DNA of 12,881 bases from the NCBI GenBank assembly GCA_900540005.1, contig UQEM01000063.1:1-12881 (forward strand), read 5' to 3'. The notes beneath the pieces are model-generated. The model had not been told where the DNA came from. It saw only the letters and a list, made by a program, of their open reading frames with translations, and made no database searches. The translations under genes were made by a program, and so were the position numbers. Shown here in pieces: positions 1 through 7,313 of the stretch (its first letter is position 1; every line of letters begins with the position of its first letter). The DNA is from an uncultured Ruminococcus sp. Lineage in GTDB: Bacteria > Bacillota > Clostridia > Oscillospirales > Ruminococcaceae.

Positions 1-25
1 GCTCGGAGATGTGTATAAGAGACAG
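1..25. other. Nextera read-2 adapter remnant (artefact)
   Basis: Bases 7-25 are the 19-base Tn5 mosaic end AGATGTGTATAAGAGACAG, and bases 1-6 (GCTCGG) are the end of the Nextera read-2 adapter that precedes it. This is library sequence, not genome. Read forward in one frame it encodes MCIRDS, a peptide that appears as a false N-terminus in databases, so the forward ORF starting at base 9 is not a gene. Confidence 0.97.
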
Positions 26-407
26 CGGTTATGATGACTTTACTAATAGATATGATGCTGTCCTCCGAAATATTAACATCGATCTCAATTTTATCGCAAT
101 TTATTCCCGCAGCCGCGATCTGATCGCGGAGCACAGAAGAAATATTCTCCGCCGACTGTCGTTTCAGCTCTTCGTTATAAATTTCCGTCATGTCAGAAAA
201 ATCCTGCTGCTCAAATGCACTGATCTCAGGCATTTCAAACTCGCAGCCCTCTTTCACAAAAGGGTATATTATCAAAATTGCAAGCACAAGCTTCATGAGC
301 AGCTTCATTTGATTTTTCAAACGCGTTCCGCCTACAAGATTCTCCATAAGGAAAATGCCCGCCGAGGCGATGCAGATCCCCTTGATAGTTAATGCAAGAT
401 CGTCCAT
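26..407 (-). CDS. spoIIIAF: Stage III sporulation protein AF, C-terminally truncated by the window end
   Basis: This is the sixth gene of the spoIIIA operon, and its product is a membrane component of the SpoIIIA complex in the mother-cell membrane. The readable part is 127 codons, starting MDDLALTIKGICIASAGIF. It has two hydrophobic segments at about residues 7-24 and 36-52, then a soluble Glu/Lys-rich region (from about residue 55) that would face the intermembrane space. B. subtilis SpoIIIAF is about 206 aa, so roughly 80 residues are missing; the frame is open up to the adapter junction. The ATG at 405-407 has an AGGAGG-type SD at 413-418 that overlaps the spoIIIAE stop (417-419), as expected for translational coupling. 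Identity rests on length, membrane pattern, the N-terminal motif and perfect operon order. Confidence 0.9.
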
Positions 408-416
408 TTTAACCTC

Positions 417-1514
417 CTACGCAAGACTCTGCATAAGTATTGCTGTGCACAAAATGAACATTACAGAATAACAGATAAGAACACTCTGAGCAATCGCGAG
501 TCCGCCGTCAAGACCTTTCATCAGCTTTGAAAGCGGCTGTGCCGAAAACAGGTCGGCAGCAGCAGTACCTGCCCAAAGCACAATTCTGAATGCGGCAATT
601 TTTATGATAGGCGGCAAGATCATCATTGCTATAGCTATGTTTCCGCCAACTCCGACAGTACACCTTATAACCTCAAGTCCGCTGCGAACCGAAGTATATG
701 CATCGGAAACAGCTCCGCCGACAACGGGAACAAATCCCGAGATCATCATCTTTACTGCTTTGGACGCCGCTCCGTCAGCTCGTGAGGTCAGAGTGCATTT
801 CATGGAGACAAATCCCGTAAAAAGAGCCATTGCAATACTTAGCCCCCATGTCGAAGTTTTTTTCAGAAGCTCTGAAAATCCGCTCACAGAAGCATTAGGG
901 ATAATACTGCCGGTTATTGCAAAAACGGCCATAAGGCTTAACAGCGGTGTAAGAAAGCTCTCTGAAAGCTTTACTATCACCTCTGATGCCGCCAGAATCA
1001 TCATATTGTAAAAGCTTCCTGTTGTTACAGCTCCTGTCGCAACCGTGATTCCCGAAAATGTCGGAACAAAGACCAAAAGAAACGAACCTGTCTGTTCAAT
1101 TGCAGTAATAGCTCCGCTATAAACCGACAAAAGCTGCGGAGTTATCACGGCAGCCGCTGCTGTAACACATATCAGGTCATACATTCCGCCCGATCTGCTC
1201 CTGTCAAAAAAACTTTCTCCTGCACTTTGCGTGACGGCAGTGAAAATTACTACAACAAGAATTGCCACCAGAAGTTTCAGGGGCGCAGAAAGCTCATCTG
1301 CAATTTTGTTACGCAACAAATTCGCTACCTCAGAGAAAGAAAGCCCGACTATGTCCTCATAAGAAAAACCTACCTCATGCTCTTCAAAAAGTTCGTCAAC
1401 TTGTCCGCTTATTTCACTTTCCTGCGCAGTCATCTCCTCGGCAAAAGATGTAACAGGAACAGCAAAAACGCCAAGCAATATAGTTATAAAAATCCAGTAA
1501 ACTATCCTTTTCAT
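417..1514 (-). CDS. spoIIIAE: Stage III sporulation protein AE
   Basis: Multi-pass membrane protein of the SpoIIIA channel complex, needed in the mother cell for sigma-G activity in the engulfed forespore. The 365-aa product begins with a signal-peptide-like segment (residues 1-25, ending around VTSFAEE) and an acidic linker. Hydrophobic segments follow from about residue 78 to the C-terminus. The length compares with about 399 aa in B. subtilis. The ATG at 1512-1514 is preceded by AGGAT, which begins inside the TAG stop of spoIIIAD (1524-1526), so only 9 bases separate the two genes. Nothing looks damaged. Together with the neighbours the assignment is firm. Confidence 0.94.
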   Translation of the reverse strand: MKRIVYWIFITILLGVFAVPVTSFAEEMTAQESEISGQVDELFEEHEVGFSYEDIVGLSFSEVANLLRNKIADELSAPLKLLVAILVVVIFTAVTQSAGESFFDRSRSGGMYDLICVTAAAAVITPQLLSVYSGAITAIEQTGSFLLVFVPTFSGITVATGAVTTGSFYNMMILAASEVIVKLSESFLTPLLSLMAVFAITGSIIPNASVSGFSELLKKTSTWGLSIAMALFTGFVSMKCTLTSRADGAASKAVKMMISGFVPVVGGAVSDAYTSVRSGLEVIRCTVGVGGNIAIAMMILPPIIKIAAFRIVLWAGTAAADLFSAQPLSKLMKGLDGGLAIAQSVLICYSVMFILCTAILMQSLA

Positions 1515-1523
1515 AAAACTATC

Positions 1524-1913
1524 CTATATAATTTCCTGAACGAGTTCGAGGAGTGCTTTCAGAACAGGCAAGCTTATAAATGTTATTGCGGCTCGTCCCC
1601 ATATCTCCTGCGCGGAAGCGATGGCAAGTTCGCCACTGTCACGACATATCTCGCAAGTTATCTGCGTAATGAAGCAAACAGCCGTTGCTTTAAAAATCAA
1701 CGAAATATAGGAATCTGAGATTCCTGACTCCTCAAATATCTCACGAATATCGCCAATAATCGGGTAAATGAATGCAATCACTCCGCCAAGCACAATTATA
1801 CAAGTGCCGAGCGACAACAAAAGCGACTGCTCGCGGCAGTACTGCCTAAGTGCTATTGACAGGACACAGGCACATATGCAAAATAGTGCAACTGAAAAAC
1901 AATTTTCTACCAT
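1524..1913 (-). CDS. spoIIIAD: Stage III sporulation protein AD
   Basis: Small polytopic membrane protein (129 aa, close to the usual length of about 130) of the SpoIIIA complex in the mother-cell membrane. It has hydrophobic segments at about residues 5-20, 30-52, 68-88 and 104-124. The loop IGDIREIFEESGISDSYI echoes the EIGDLFETV segment of SpoIIIAC; the two proteins are related. The ATG at 1911-1913 lies inside the end of spoIIIAC, giving a 7-base overlap (ATGGTAG), with AAGGGTG about 8 bases upstream inside spoIIIAC as a likely SD. The overlap implies coupled translation. Confidence 0.95.
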   Translation of the reverse strand: MVENCFSVALFCICACVLSIALRQYCREQSLLLSLGTCIIVLGGVIAFIYPIIGDIREIFEESGISDSYISLIFKATAVCFITQITCEICRDSGELAIASAQEIWGRAAITFISLPVLKALLELVQEII

Positions 1914-2104
1914 AATCCGAACACCCTTTTGACAGTCTCAAACAAATCTCCTATCTCCTCAACAATAACAACGAGAACGACTATCAGTCCCGCGAGAGTC
2001 GTCATCATAGCTTGTTCTTCGCGTTCTGCCCTTTTCAGCACAAGATTCAACACGGCGACGATTATTCCGGTTCCTGCTATTTTAAATATTAAATCAATAT
2101 CCAT
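1907..2104 (-). CDS. spoIIIAC: Stage III sporulation protein AC
   Basis: 65-aa membrane protein with two transmembrane segments (about residues 4-23 and 36-50) separated by a short charged loop (KRAEREEQ). It ends with a conserved-looking EEIGDLFETVKRVFGL tail. B. subtilis SpoIIIAC is 68 aa. It is a component of the SpoIIIA channel in the mother-cell membrane. The ATG at 2102-2104 follows AGGAGAAAGGAAAG, which offers two possible SD registers. It is separated from spoIIIAB by 37 bases, the longest gap in this operon, and overlaps spoIIIAD by 7 bases. Confidence 0.95.
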   Translation of the reverse strand: MDIDLIFKIAGTGIIVAVLNLVLKRAEREEQAMMTTLAGLIVVLVVIVEEIGDLFETVKRVFGLW

Positions 2105-2141
2105 AACTTTCCTTTCTCCTGAGCTCGTAGCGCAATATCCC

Positions 2142-2648
2142 CTAAATCACAAGTATCGCCCCCATAAGTCCGAAAAGCAGACCAACACTGCGATAAAGCT
2201 TCCCCTTTTTTAAATATGTTTCCCGCCGCATAACAGCAAGCTGCTCAGCTTCTTTCTCAAATGCCGATAAAGACTTTTGCTGACCCTCAGCGTCTGATGC
2301 TCCGATTATTGTACCAAATTCTCTGAGGAGTCTGCGCTCTTCCTGCGGAATCGTCGCCTCGCCTGCAACCGCCTGACTCCACGCTTTGCGAAAGTCCTCG
2401 CCCACCTCATAAGTTTCAGGCAGTTTTTTCAAAAAAGTCAGAGACGGATATTTTCCCGATGTACGCGCATTTCTTATGAGTTCGTAGACATCAAGGCAGC
2501 GATATCTAATCATTATTGCGGAACTGCGAAAAAATTCCTCTGTTTGCTGACTTACGGAAAGTTCACTTTTCAAATTTTCGCAGCGATAAAATCCAAACGT
2601 TAATCCGGCGAGAGCAATCAGTACAGAAGCGCAAAATCTAATCAGCAT
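2142..2648 (-). CDS. spoIIIAB: Stage III sporulation protein AB
   Basis: 168-aa protein (about 171 in B. subtilis) with an N-terminal hydrophobic segment (residues 3-20), a cytoplasmic helical domain, and a C-terminal hydrophobic segment (about 153-168). The GASDAEGQQ stretch matches the L-G-x-SD-x-x-GQ signature typical of SpoIIIAB, whose fold is related to type II secretion GspF-like platform proteins; it is thought to work with the SpoIIIAA ATPase. The ATG at 2646-2648 overlaps the last 11 bases of spoIIIAA and has GGAGG seven bases upstream, inside the spoIIIAA coding sequence. Confidence 0.94.
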   Translation of the reverse strand: MLIRFCASVLIALAGLTFGFYRCENLKSELSVSQQTEEFFRSSAIMIRYRCLDVYELIRNARTSGKYPSLTFLKKLPETYEVGEDFRKAWSQAVAGEATIPQEERRLLREFGTIIGASDAEGQQKSLSAFEKEAEQLAVMRRETYLKKGKLYRSVGLLFGLMGAILVI

Positions 2649-3546
2649 TGCCTATCCTCCTTATTTCACGAACTTTAGAGGGTGAATCGCTTCCAGAAAG
2701 GAATACCGCCAGATCAAAAAATCCAACTTTGTGAAGCTCTTTGAAAACCTCACGCGAAAGAAGCTGATCATAATTTTCTGCATGAATTGTTGCGGCAAAC
2801 TTAACTCCACAGCCGTGCGCCTGAAGCATCGCTGCAGAATCGGAAGTATCGGAAATTTCGTCACAGAAAATGTAATCAGGAGAAAGAGTCTTGACTGCCG
2901 AAATAACGCCCGCTGAACGTCGGCAGCCAACCATAACGTCAGTCATTAACCCAACTTTGTTATTAGGTATCCCACCAATGGAAGCTGAAATCTCATTGCG
3001 TTCGTCGACAAGCGCCACCTTGCAGATGTCTCCGAACTGCCTGCATAGATCACGCAGCATTGTGGTTTTGCCACTGTTAACTCCGCCGCAAATCAAAACA
3101 TTCTTTCCAAAGACCTGTGGGAAAATTTTGTCAGCACAGCCAATTACTTCACGAGAAATTCTGAAATTCAGTGCGCTGAAATCAGAAATTATCGAATTTT
3201 CATTCTGCTTAGTCCCACAAGCTCCGACACGAACTCCATTTTCAATCACAAAACAGCCCTCTGACAGTTCGCGCGAGTGTGTATGCAATGAAAAGTGGCA
3301 AAGATACTCAATTATTTTACTTATTTCGCGAGGCGAAACTATCAAAGTCTGCTCAGAAATTTTTGATTCCGCCTTGCCAGATTCGGAAAGATACCTCACC
3401 AAACCAGGATAAATGTATGTAATTGGTCTCCCTGAGCGGAGTCTTACTTCCGTTACTCCTGAGCGCATATCATTCGGAACTAACAACATAGCTGTCCGTA
3501 AGCGTTCGGTCATGTACTGTGAAATCACTTCATAGCTTGTACTCAT
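2638..3546 (-). CDS. spoIIIAA: Stage III sporulation protein AA, secretion-type ATPase
   Basis: Cytoplasmic ATPase thought to power the SpoIIIA channel. The 302-aa product (about 307 in B. subtilis) carries a Walker A motif GGVNSGKTT at residues 154-162, an acidic DER at 181-183, a Walker B-like YIFCDE at 225-230 and a TIHAEN motif at 254-259, in the order seen in type II/IV secretion ATPases. The ATG at 3544-3546 has AAGGAGG at 3554-3560, seven bases upstream. It is the first gene of the operon. The preceding transporter operon is closed off by two terminators, so transcription should start in the 50 bases just upstream. Confidence 0.96.
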   Translation of the reverse strand: MSTSYEVISQYMTERLRTAMLLVPNDMRSGVTEVRLRSGRPITYIYPGLVRYLSESGKAESKISEQTLIVSPREISKIIEYLCHFSLHTHSRELSEGCFVIENGVRVGACGTKQNENSIISDFSALNFRISREVIGCADKIFPQVFGKNVLICGGVNSGKTTMLRDLCRQFGDICKVALVDERNEISASIGGIPNNKVGLMTDVMVGCRRSAGVISAVKTLSPDYIFCDEISDTSDSAAMLQAHGCGVKFAATIHAENYDQLLSREVFKELHKVGFFDLAVFLSGSDSPSKVREIRRIGNAD

Positions 3547-3567
3547 TTTTCAACCTCCTTACACTAC

Positions 3568-3596
3568 ATCATATTCAGCGGGAACTCAGGATATTA
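3568..3596 (-). promoter_or_regulatory. Candidate sigma-E-type promoter for spoIIIA
   Basis: In other spore formers spoIIIA is transcribed in the mother cell by sigma-E. Here the minus strand has TAATAT (3596-3591) and AATATGAT (3575-3568) separated by 15 bases, resembling the ATA-rich -35 and CATACA-n-T -10 of sigma-E promoters, with mismatches in the -10. The start site would fall near 3561, leaving a very short leader before the SD. The match is loose, and the position between terminator and gene is the main argument. Confidence 0.33.
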
Positions 3597-3597
3597 C

Positions 3598-3620
3598 AAA
3601 AAAAGGACGCCGAAGCGTCC
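3598..3620 (-). terminator. Second of two consecutive intrinsic terminators of the ABC transporter operon
   Basis: On the minus strand a perfect 6-bp stem GGACGC/GCGTCC (3620-3605) is capped by a C(UUCG)G tetraloop and followed by seven T (3604-3598). It lies just beyond another terminator and just before spoIIIAA. Confidence 0.88.
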
Positions 3621-3651
3621 AAAAAAATACAGCACACCGAAGTGTGCTGTA
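3621..3651 (-). terminator. First of two consecutive intrinsic terminators of the ABC transporter operon
   Basis: On the minus strand a perfect 10-bp stem (3651-3642 with 3637-3628) carries a C(UUCG)G tetraloop and is followed by TATTTTTTT-type sequence (3628-3621). It begins 11 bases after the stop of the MalG-like permease gene. The plus-strand side has no T-run, so the terminator is directional. Confidence 0.92.
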
Positions 3652-3662
3652 AATTATAACTA

Positions 3663-4559
3663 TTATTCCTTTACACCGCCAAGTGCAACACCGGCAATGA
3701 TGAATCTCGAAAGGAGAATGTAAACAATTACGATAGGAAGAATAGAAAGTGCAATTGCAAGATAAATAGCACCGTAATCAGTGAACTTATCAGAAGCCTG
3801 AATAGCAGAAACCATCATAGGAAGTGTCTTCTGCTTGAACTTTGAACTGATAAGGATCATGTTAGGTGTATAGAAGTTGTTCCAACTTGCGATAAATGCA
3901 AAAATTGCCTGAACCGCGATAGCGGGCTTCATCATAGGAATTGCAATAGATACGAAAGTTCTGTACTCTCCGCAGCCGTCAATACGAGCAGCTTCAACGA
4001 TGTCGAGCGGGAATGAGGACTTCATGTAAGAACTCATAAAGTAAACAACCGCAGGAGCAGCGATAGCGGGGAGAATAAGAGGCCAGTATGTATCTGTGAG
4101 ACCGAGCTTTAACATGAAGCTAACAAATCCGGCAGATGTAACCTGCATAGGAACCATCATTACAAGGAGAATAACTGTATAGGAAATATCCTTGAGCTTA
4201 AAATCATATACGTGAATACCGTATGCAGTCATAGCTGAGAAGAATACTGTAAATACTGTTGAGAAACCTGTGATAATGAAAGAGTTTCTATAACCGATTG
4301 CTACATTGTAGATCGTGTTGTAGTTAACATCATGGAAAAGAGTGTCGAAGTTCTTACCAAGATGCGAACCGGGAAGGAAAGAAATACCGTTAGCGATTTC
4401 GGAAGTTCCGCGTGTTGCATTGATAATAAGAATGTAAATAGGAAGCAGACAGATAATTGTCAGAATCACAAACCAGATAACAAGGATAGTAGACTTGAGT
4501 CTGATCTTGAAAGTGTAATTATCCTTAGGCTCTCCATATACGGATTTCATCTTACTCAT
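3663..4559 (-). CDS. Carbohydrate ABC transporter permease, MalG-like
   Basis: Inner-membrane permease of a CUT1-type sugar importer, 298 aa. It has about six hydrophobic segments (starting near residues 24, 94, 125, 160, 210 and 264). The EAA loop EAARIDGCGEYRTFVSIAIP (residues 189-208) fits the EAA-x3-G-x9-I-x-LP pattern that contacts the ATPase. Its ATG (4557-4559) overlaps the TGA of the upstream permease as ATGA, with GGAGG eight bases before it, so translation is probably coupled. It is the last gene of the operon, followed after 11 bases by a terminator. Substrate cannot be read from sequence; sugar or oligosaccharide is inferred from the family. Confidence 0.94.
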   Translation of the reverse strand: MSKMKSVYGEPKDNYTFKIRLKSTILVIWFVILTIICLLPIYILIINATRGTSEIANGISFLPGSHLGKNFDTLFHDVNYNTIYNVAIGYRNSFIITGFSTVFTVFFSAMTAYGIHVYDFKLKDISYTVILLVMMVPMQVTSAGFVSFMLKLGLTDTYWPLILPAIAAPAVVYFMSSYMKSSFPLDIVEAARIDGCGEYRTFVSIAIPMMKPAIAVQAIFAFIASWNNFYTPNMILISSKFKQKTLPMMVSAIQASDKFTDYGAIYLAIALSILPIVIVYILLSRFIIAGVALGGVKE

Positions 4560-5650
4560 ATTGTGAAACCTCCAAACTGTTTGCTTTCTCTCTTGTTCTG
4601 CTTTGCAATCTTCTTGCGCTGCTTCTTCTTAGCGATTGCATCCTTGTCACGAGTGAGGTAGAATGCGATACATCCAAGAATGAGAGTTACGAGGAAGAGG
4701 AGAACTGAGGCAGTACCTGCAAATCCCATCTTCGGGTCGGTCTGATCGTAGAAGTATTCGTAAATGTATACCGCCACGGTCTTGAGGTTTTCACTTGTGT
4801 GGTTAGGATCCTTATGATAAAGATAAGGAATATCAAACATCTGGAGACCACCGATCATAGATGTTACGAGTGTGTAAGCCATGATGGGGCTGAGAAGCGG
4901 GAAAGTAATCTTTCTGAATACCTGTCCCGAAGTTGCTCCGTCGATGCTTGCAGCTTCGAAGAGCGAGGGGTTGATACCCTGAATACCTGACATGAGCATG
5001 ATCATGGTATTACCAAACCACATCCAAGTCTGGATAAACATAACAACGCCACGTGACTGCCATTCGCCGGTAATAAACTTAATAGTTTCATACTTACCGG
5101 AAGCAGCGTCCTGAGAAACGATACCCATCTTGTTAAGAAGAAGGTTAAGTGAACCAGGAACATTCTCAGCCTCACCGCAAAGCTGGAGGAAGAGAACTGC
5201 TACAGAAGCAGCCGTAATGATGTTAGGGAGATACATAACGATCTTAAAGAAGCCCTTTCCCGGGATCTTGAGCTGAGCGTCAGTAAACCAAACAGCAAGA
5301 GAAAGCGAAAGAGCGATCTGAGGAATGAAGTTACCTATCCAAAGGATAACTGTGTTCTTAAATGCACTGAGGAAGTTCTCGTGAACTACTCGTGCAGTTC
5401 TGTCAGCGATTTTGAAGGTTGAACCATCACTAAAATTCATGGGTTCTGTTCCTACACCTTTAAACAAAGCCTTGTAGTTAGCAAGACCAACAGAATTTTC
5501 GCCTGTAAAATCTTTAAAACTAAGGATAAAGGTGTTGATCAGAGGCCATAACTGGAAAAAGAAATAAACAAGAAAAAACGGCAGGATAAACAGATAGCCA
5601 TATTTTGCATAGCTAATGGACTTTATCCGTCGCTGAGCACCTGATGCCAT
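4556..5650 (-). CDS. Carbohydrate ABC transporter permease, MalF-like
   Basis: Partner permease of the same importer, 364 aa from the chosen start. The first transmembrane segment lies at about residues 17-39. A soluble loop follows (about 47-92), then further segments and the EAA loop EAASIDGATSGQVFRKITFP (232-251). A second extracytoplasmic insertion (about 160-195) and a strongly basic C-terminal tail (about 335-358) are visible. I chose the ATG at 5648-5650 because GAGAGG (5664-5659) lies eight bases upstream; an in-frame GTG at 5657-5659 would sit on top of that SD. No ATPase gene is present in the operon, so the pair must use an unlinked MsmK/MalK-type ATPase. Confidence 0.94.
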   Translation of the reverse strand: MASGAQRRIKSISYAKYGYLFILPFFLVYFFFQLWPLINTFILSFKDFTGENSVGLANYKALFKGVGTEPMNFSDGSTFKIADRTARVVHENFLSAFKNTVILWIGNFIPQIALSLSLAVWFTDAQLKIPGKGFFKIVMYLPNIITAASVAVLFLQLCGEAENVPGSLNLLLNKMGIVSQDAASGKYETIKFITGEWQSRGVVMFIQTWMWFGNTMIMLMSGIQGINPSLFEAASIDGATSGQVFRKITFPLLSPIMAYTLVTSMIGGLQMFDIPYLYHKDPNHTSENLKTVAVYIYEYFYDQTDPKMGFAGTASVLLFLVTLILGCIAFYLTRDKDAIAKKKQRKKIAKQNKRESKQFGGFTI

Positions 5651-5693
5651 TGCACACACCTCTCAAAGTGGAATATTTTTTAAATAAATATAC

Positions 5694-5723
5694 ACCTACG
5701 GAATACCGCAGTATTCCGTAGGT
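5694..5723 (-). promoter_or_regulatory. Intercistronic 13-bp hairpin between binding-protein and permease genes
   Basis: A perfect 13-bp inverted repeat (5694-5706 with 5711-5723) with a 4-base loop lies 38 bases after the binding-protein stop and 43 bases before the permease ATG. On the minus strand it is followed by U-rich but interrupted sequence (GTATATTTATTT), so it is at best a leaky terminator. In many transporter operons a hairpin here protects or partly terminates the upstream message, so the binding protein is made in excess; I infer the same role. Confidence 0.75.
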
Positions 5724-5761
5724 ATAAATATTACATTGTTGTAGTGAGTTCGGTTGAAAAA

Positions 5762-7246
5762 TTATTCAACGTCGATAGCAGTTACATCCTCAGCAATCTT
5801 GTCCTTGAATGCTTCAACTGTATCATCCCATGAAGCGCCGCCCTCAAGATACTGCTCCTTAACAACGTTGATGAAGTCAGTCTTGATTGTAGCATCGTAA
5901 GGAGTGATAAGACCATTGAAGTCGATTGTCTTAGCATTGTCAGCGAGCTCAGCGTAGAAGTTCTGTCCGCCGAGGTTGTTTGTGATCTTCTCGTTGAATA
6001 CTGTGTTAGAAGAAATGAGGTCATCCATAACCTTGCTGTTGTTTACATACTCAGGCTTGTTAACTGCGTATGTAGACATCTGATCCTCGTTTGAAGTAGC
6101 AGAAAGGATGAAGTCTCTTGCCTCTTCGCCGTTGTCTGTCTTGGGGTTAACAACGATCCAAGTACCGCCCCAGAAGAAAGGCTGAGGTCCCTGGCATACA
6201 GCCCACTTGCCGTATGTTTCGCCGCCTTCGCCGCCTGCAGCATCGAGAGCAAAGCCACCGAAGCCCCATGTAGATACGAAATAGCCCATGCAAGTATCAT
6301 TTGTACCAGCTGCTGTCCACTCATCAGTCCACTGACCGTTCTTTGTAACGCCGCCGCAGTCCCAAAGAGCCTTAGCTGTATCAGCGAATTCCTTGCAGAA
6401 GTCGTCGATCTGGAGAGCGTTGTCAACTACCCAAGGAGTTGTACGACCGCAAGCGTAAGCCTGCCACATACCACCGAGTGTATCAGCAAGAGCTGTCTTA
6501 CCGGAAGACTTCTCAGAAACTGTCTGAGCAGCCTCTACGAACTTATCCCAGTCACCGATTGCAGCCTGCATCTCTTCAGGAGATGTTACACCGAGGTACT
6601 CCTGAGCGAGGTCAGATCTGTACTGGAAACCGCCTGCTGCAGCCTGCCATGAAACGCCCTTACGAACGCCGTCTGAAGACTTACCGATCTCATCTGTGTA
6701 AGAGTAGATGTTAGCGAAGTCAGAATCGCCGAGACCGAGGTCAGCAAGGGGAAGTGTCTTCTCGTCATCGTTGATGTACTTGAGAGCCCAGTCAGCTTCG
6801 CAGAAGTAAACATCGAGGTCATCGCCTGACTTGAAGAGGTTGTCGTACTTTTCGGAAGCGTCGCCGCCGCCTACACCGAAGTTGATGAACTTGATGCCGT
6901 CAACTGCATCGTTAGCAAGGTCGTCCTGAATTGATTTGTAGTCAAGACCCTTCCACTGAGCGATAAGGAAAGGAACGTCATCTGCATTCCAAGCAGCGAT
7001 TGTGAATGTGTCGCCACCCTTACCTACTGAATCAGCGATCTCGCCTGTGCTCTCTTCTGCATTTGTTGTTTCCTCAGCGTCAGAAGCATCTTCGCTTGTG
7101 TCCTCAGATGGCTCTTCAACCTTTGAAGCCTCAGAAGAAGATGAAGATGAAGATGATGAATCCTTGTCATCGCCGCAGCTAGCGAAAGCTGTTGCAGCCA
7201 TAGCAAGAGTAGCTACTAAAGCTAAAGTTCTCTTAAGTGTGTTCAT
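5762..7246 (-). CDS. Carbohydrate ABC transporter substrate-binding lipoprotein (family 1)
   Basis: Membrane-anchored binding subunit of the sugar importer, 494 aa. The N-terminus has a lipoprotein signal: two basic residues, a hydrophobic core and the lipobox AFASC with Cys24 as the lipidated residue. A linker follows, with nine consecutive serines (about 31-39) and then an acidic Glu/Asp/Ser/Thr stretch to about residue 75. From FTIAAWNADDVP onward the sequence has the character of a family 1 solute-binding protein, rich in Trp and aromatic residues suited to stacking on sugars. The ATG at 7244-7246 has AGGAGG about ten bases upstream. It is the first gene of the operon, behind a long structured leader. 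The substrate is not identifiable from sequence. Confidence 0.93.
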   Translation of the reverse strand: MNTLKRTLALVATLAMAATAFASCGDDKDSSSSSSSSSEASKVEEPSEDTSEDASDAEETTNAEESTGEIADSVGKGGDTFTIAAWNADDVPFLIAQWKGLDYKSIQDDLANDAVDGIKFINFGVGGGDASEKYDNLFKSGDDLDVYFCEADWALKYINDDEKTLPLADLGLGDSDFANIYSYTDEIGKSSDGVRKGVSWQAAAGGFQYRSDLAQEYLGVTSPEEMQAAIGDWDKFVEAAQTVSEKSSGKTALADTLGGMWQAYACGRTTPWVVDNALQIDDFCKEFADTAKALWDCGGVTKNGQWTDEWTAAGTNDTCMGYFVSTWGFGGFALDAAGGEGGETYGKWAVCQGPQPFFWGGTWIVVNPKTDNGEEARDFILSATSNEDQMSTYAVNKPEYVNNSKVMDDLISSNTVFNEKITNNLGGQNFYAELADNAKTIDFNGLITPYDATIKTDFINVVKEQYLEGGASWDDTVEAFKDKIAEDVTAIDVE

Positions 7247-7270
7247 TAGAATTTTCCTCCTTAAATATGT

Positions 7271-7298
7271 ATATTATGCTTCGGTAAAAGCATAATAT
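7271..7298 (-). promoter_or_regulatory. 11-bp hairpin in the 5' leader next to the binding-protein SD
   Basis: A perfect 11-bp inverted repeat (7271-7281 with 7288-7298) with a 6-base loop lies just upstream of the SD of the binding-protein gene. It is AT-rich and not followed by a U-run, so it is not a terminator. It could stabilise the message or influence ribosome access. Confidence 0.6.
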
Positions 7299-7313
7299 GT
7301 GTGAATAATAATT

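Noticed and set aside
5651..5659. Upstream GTG start for the MalF-like permease
   Set aside because: It would sit on top of the GAGAGG SD that properly serves the ATG at 5650.
7024..7295. Forward ORF of 97 codons with an acidic Glu/Asp repeat
   Set aside because: It is the reverse complement of the Ser-rich linker of the binding lipoprotein; the repeat is a by-product of serine codons.
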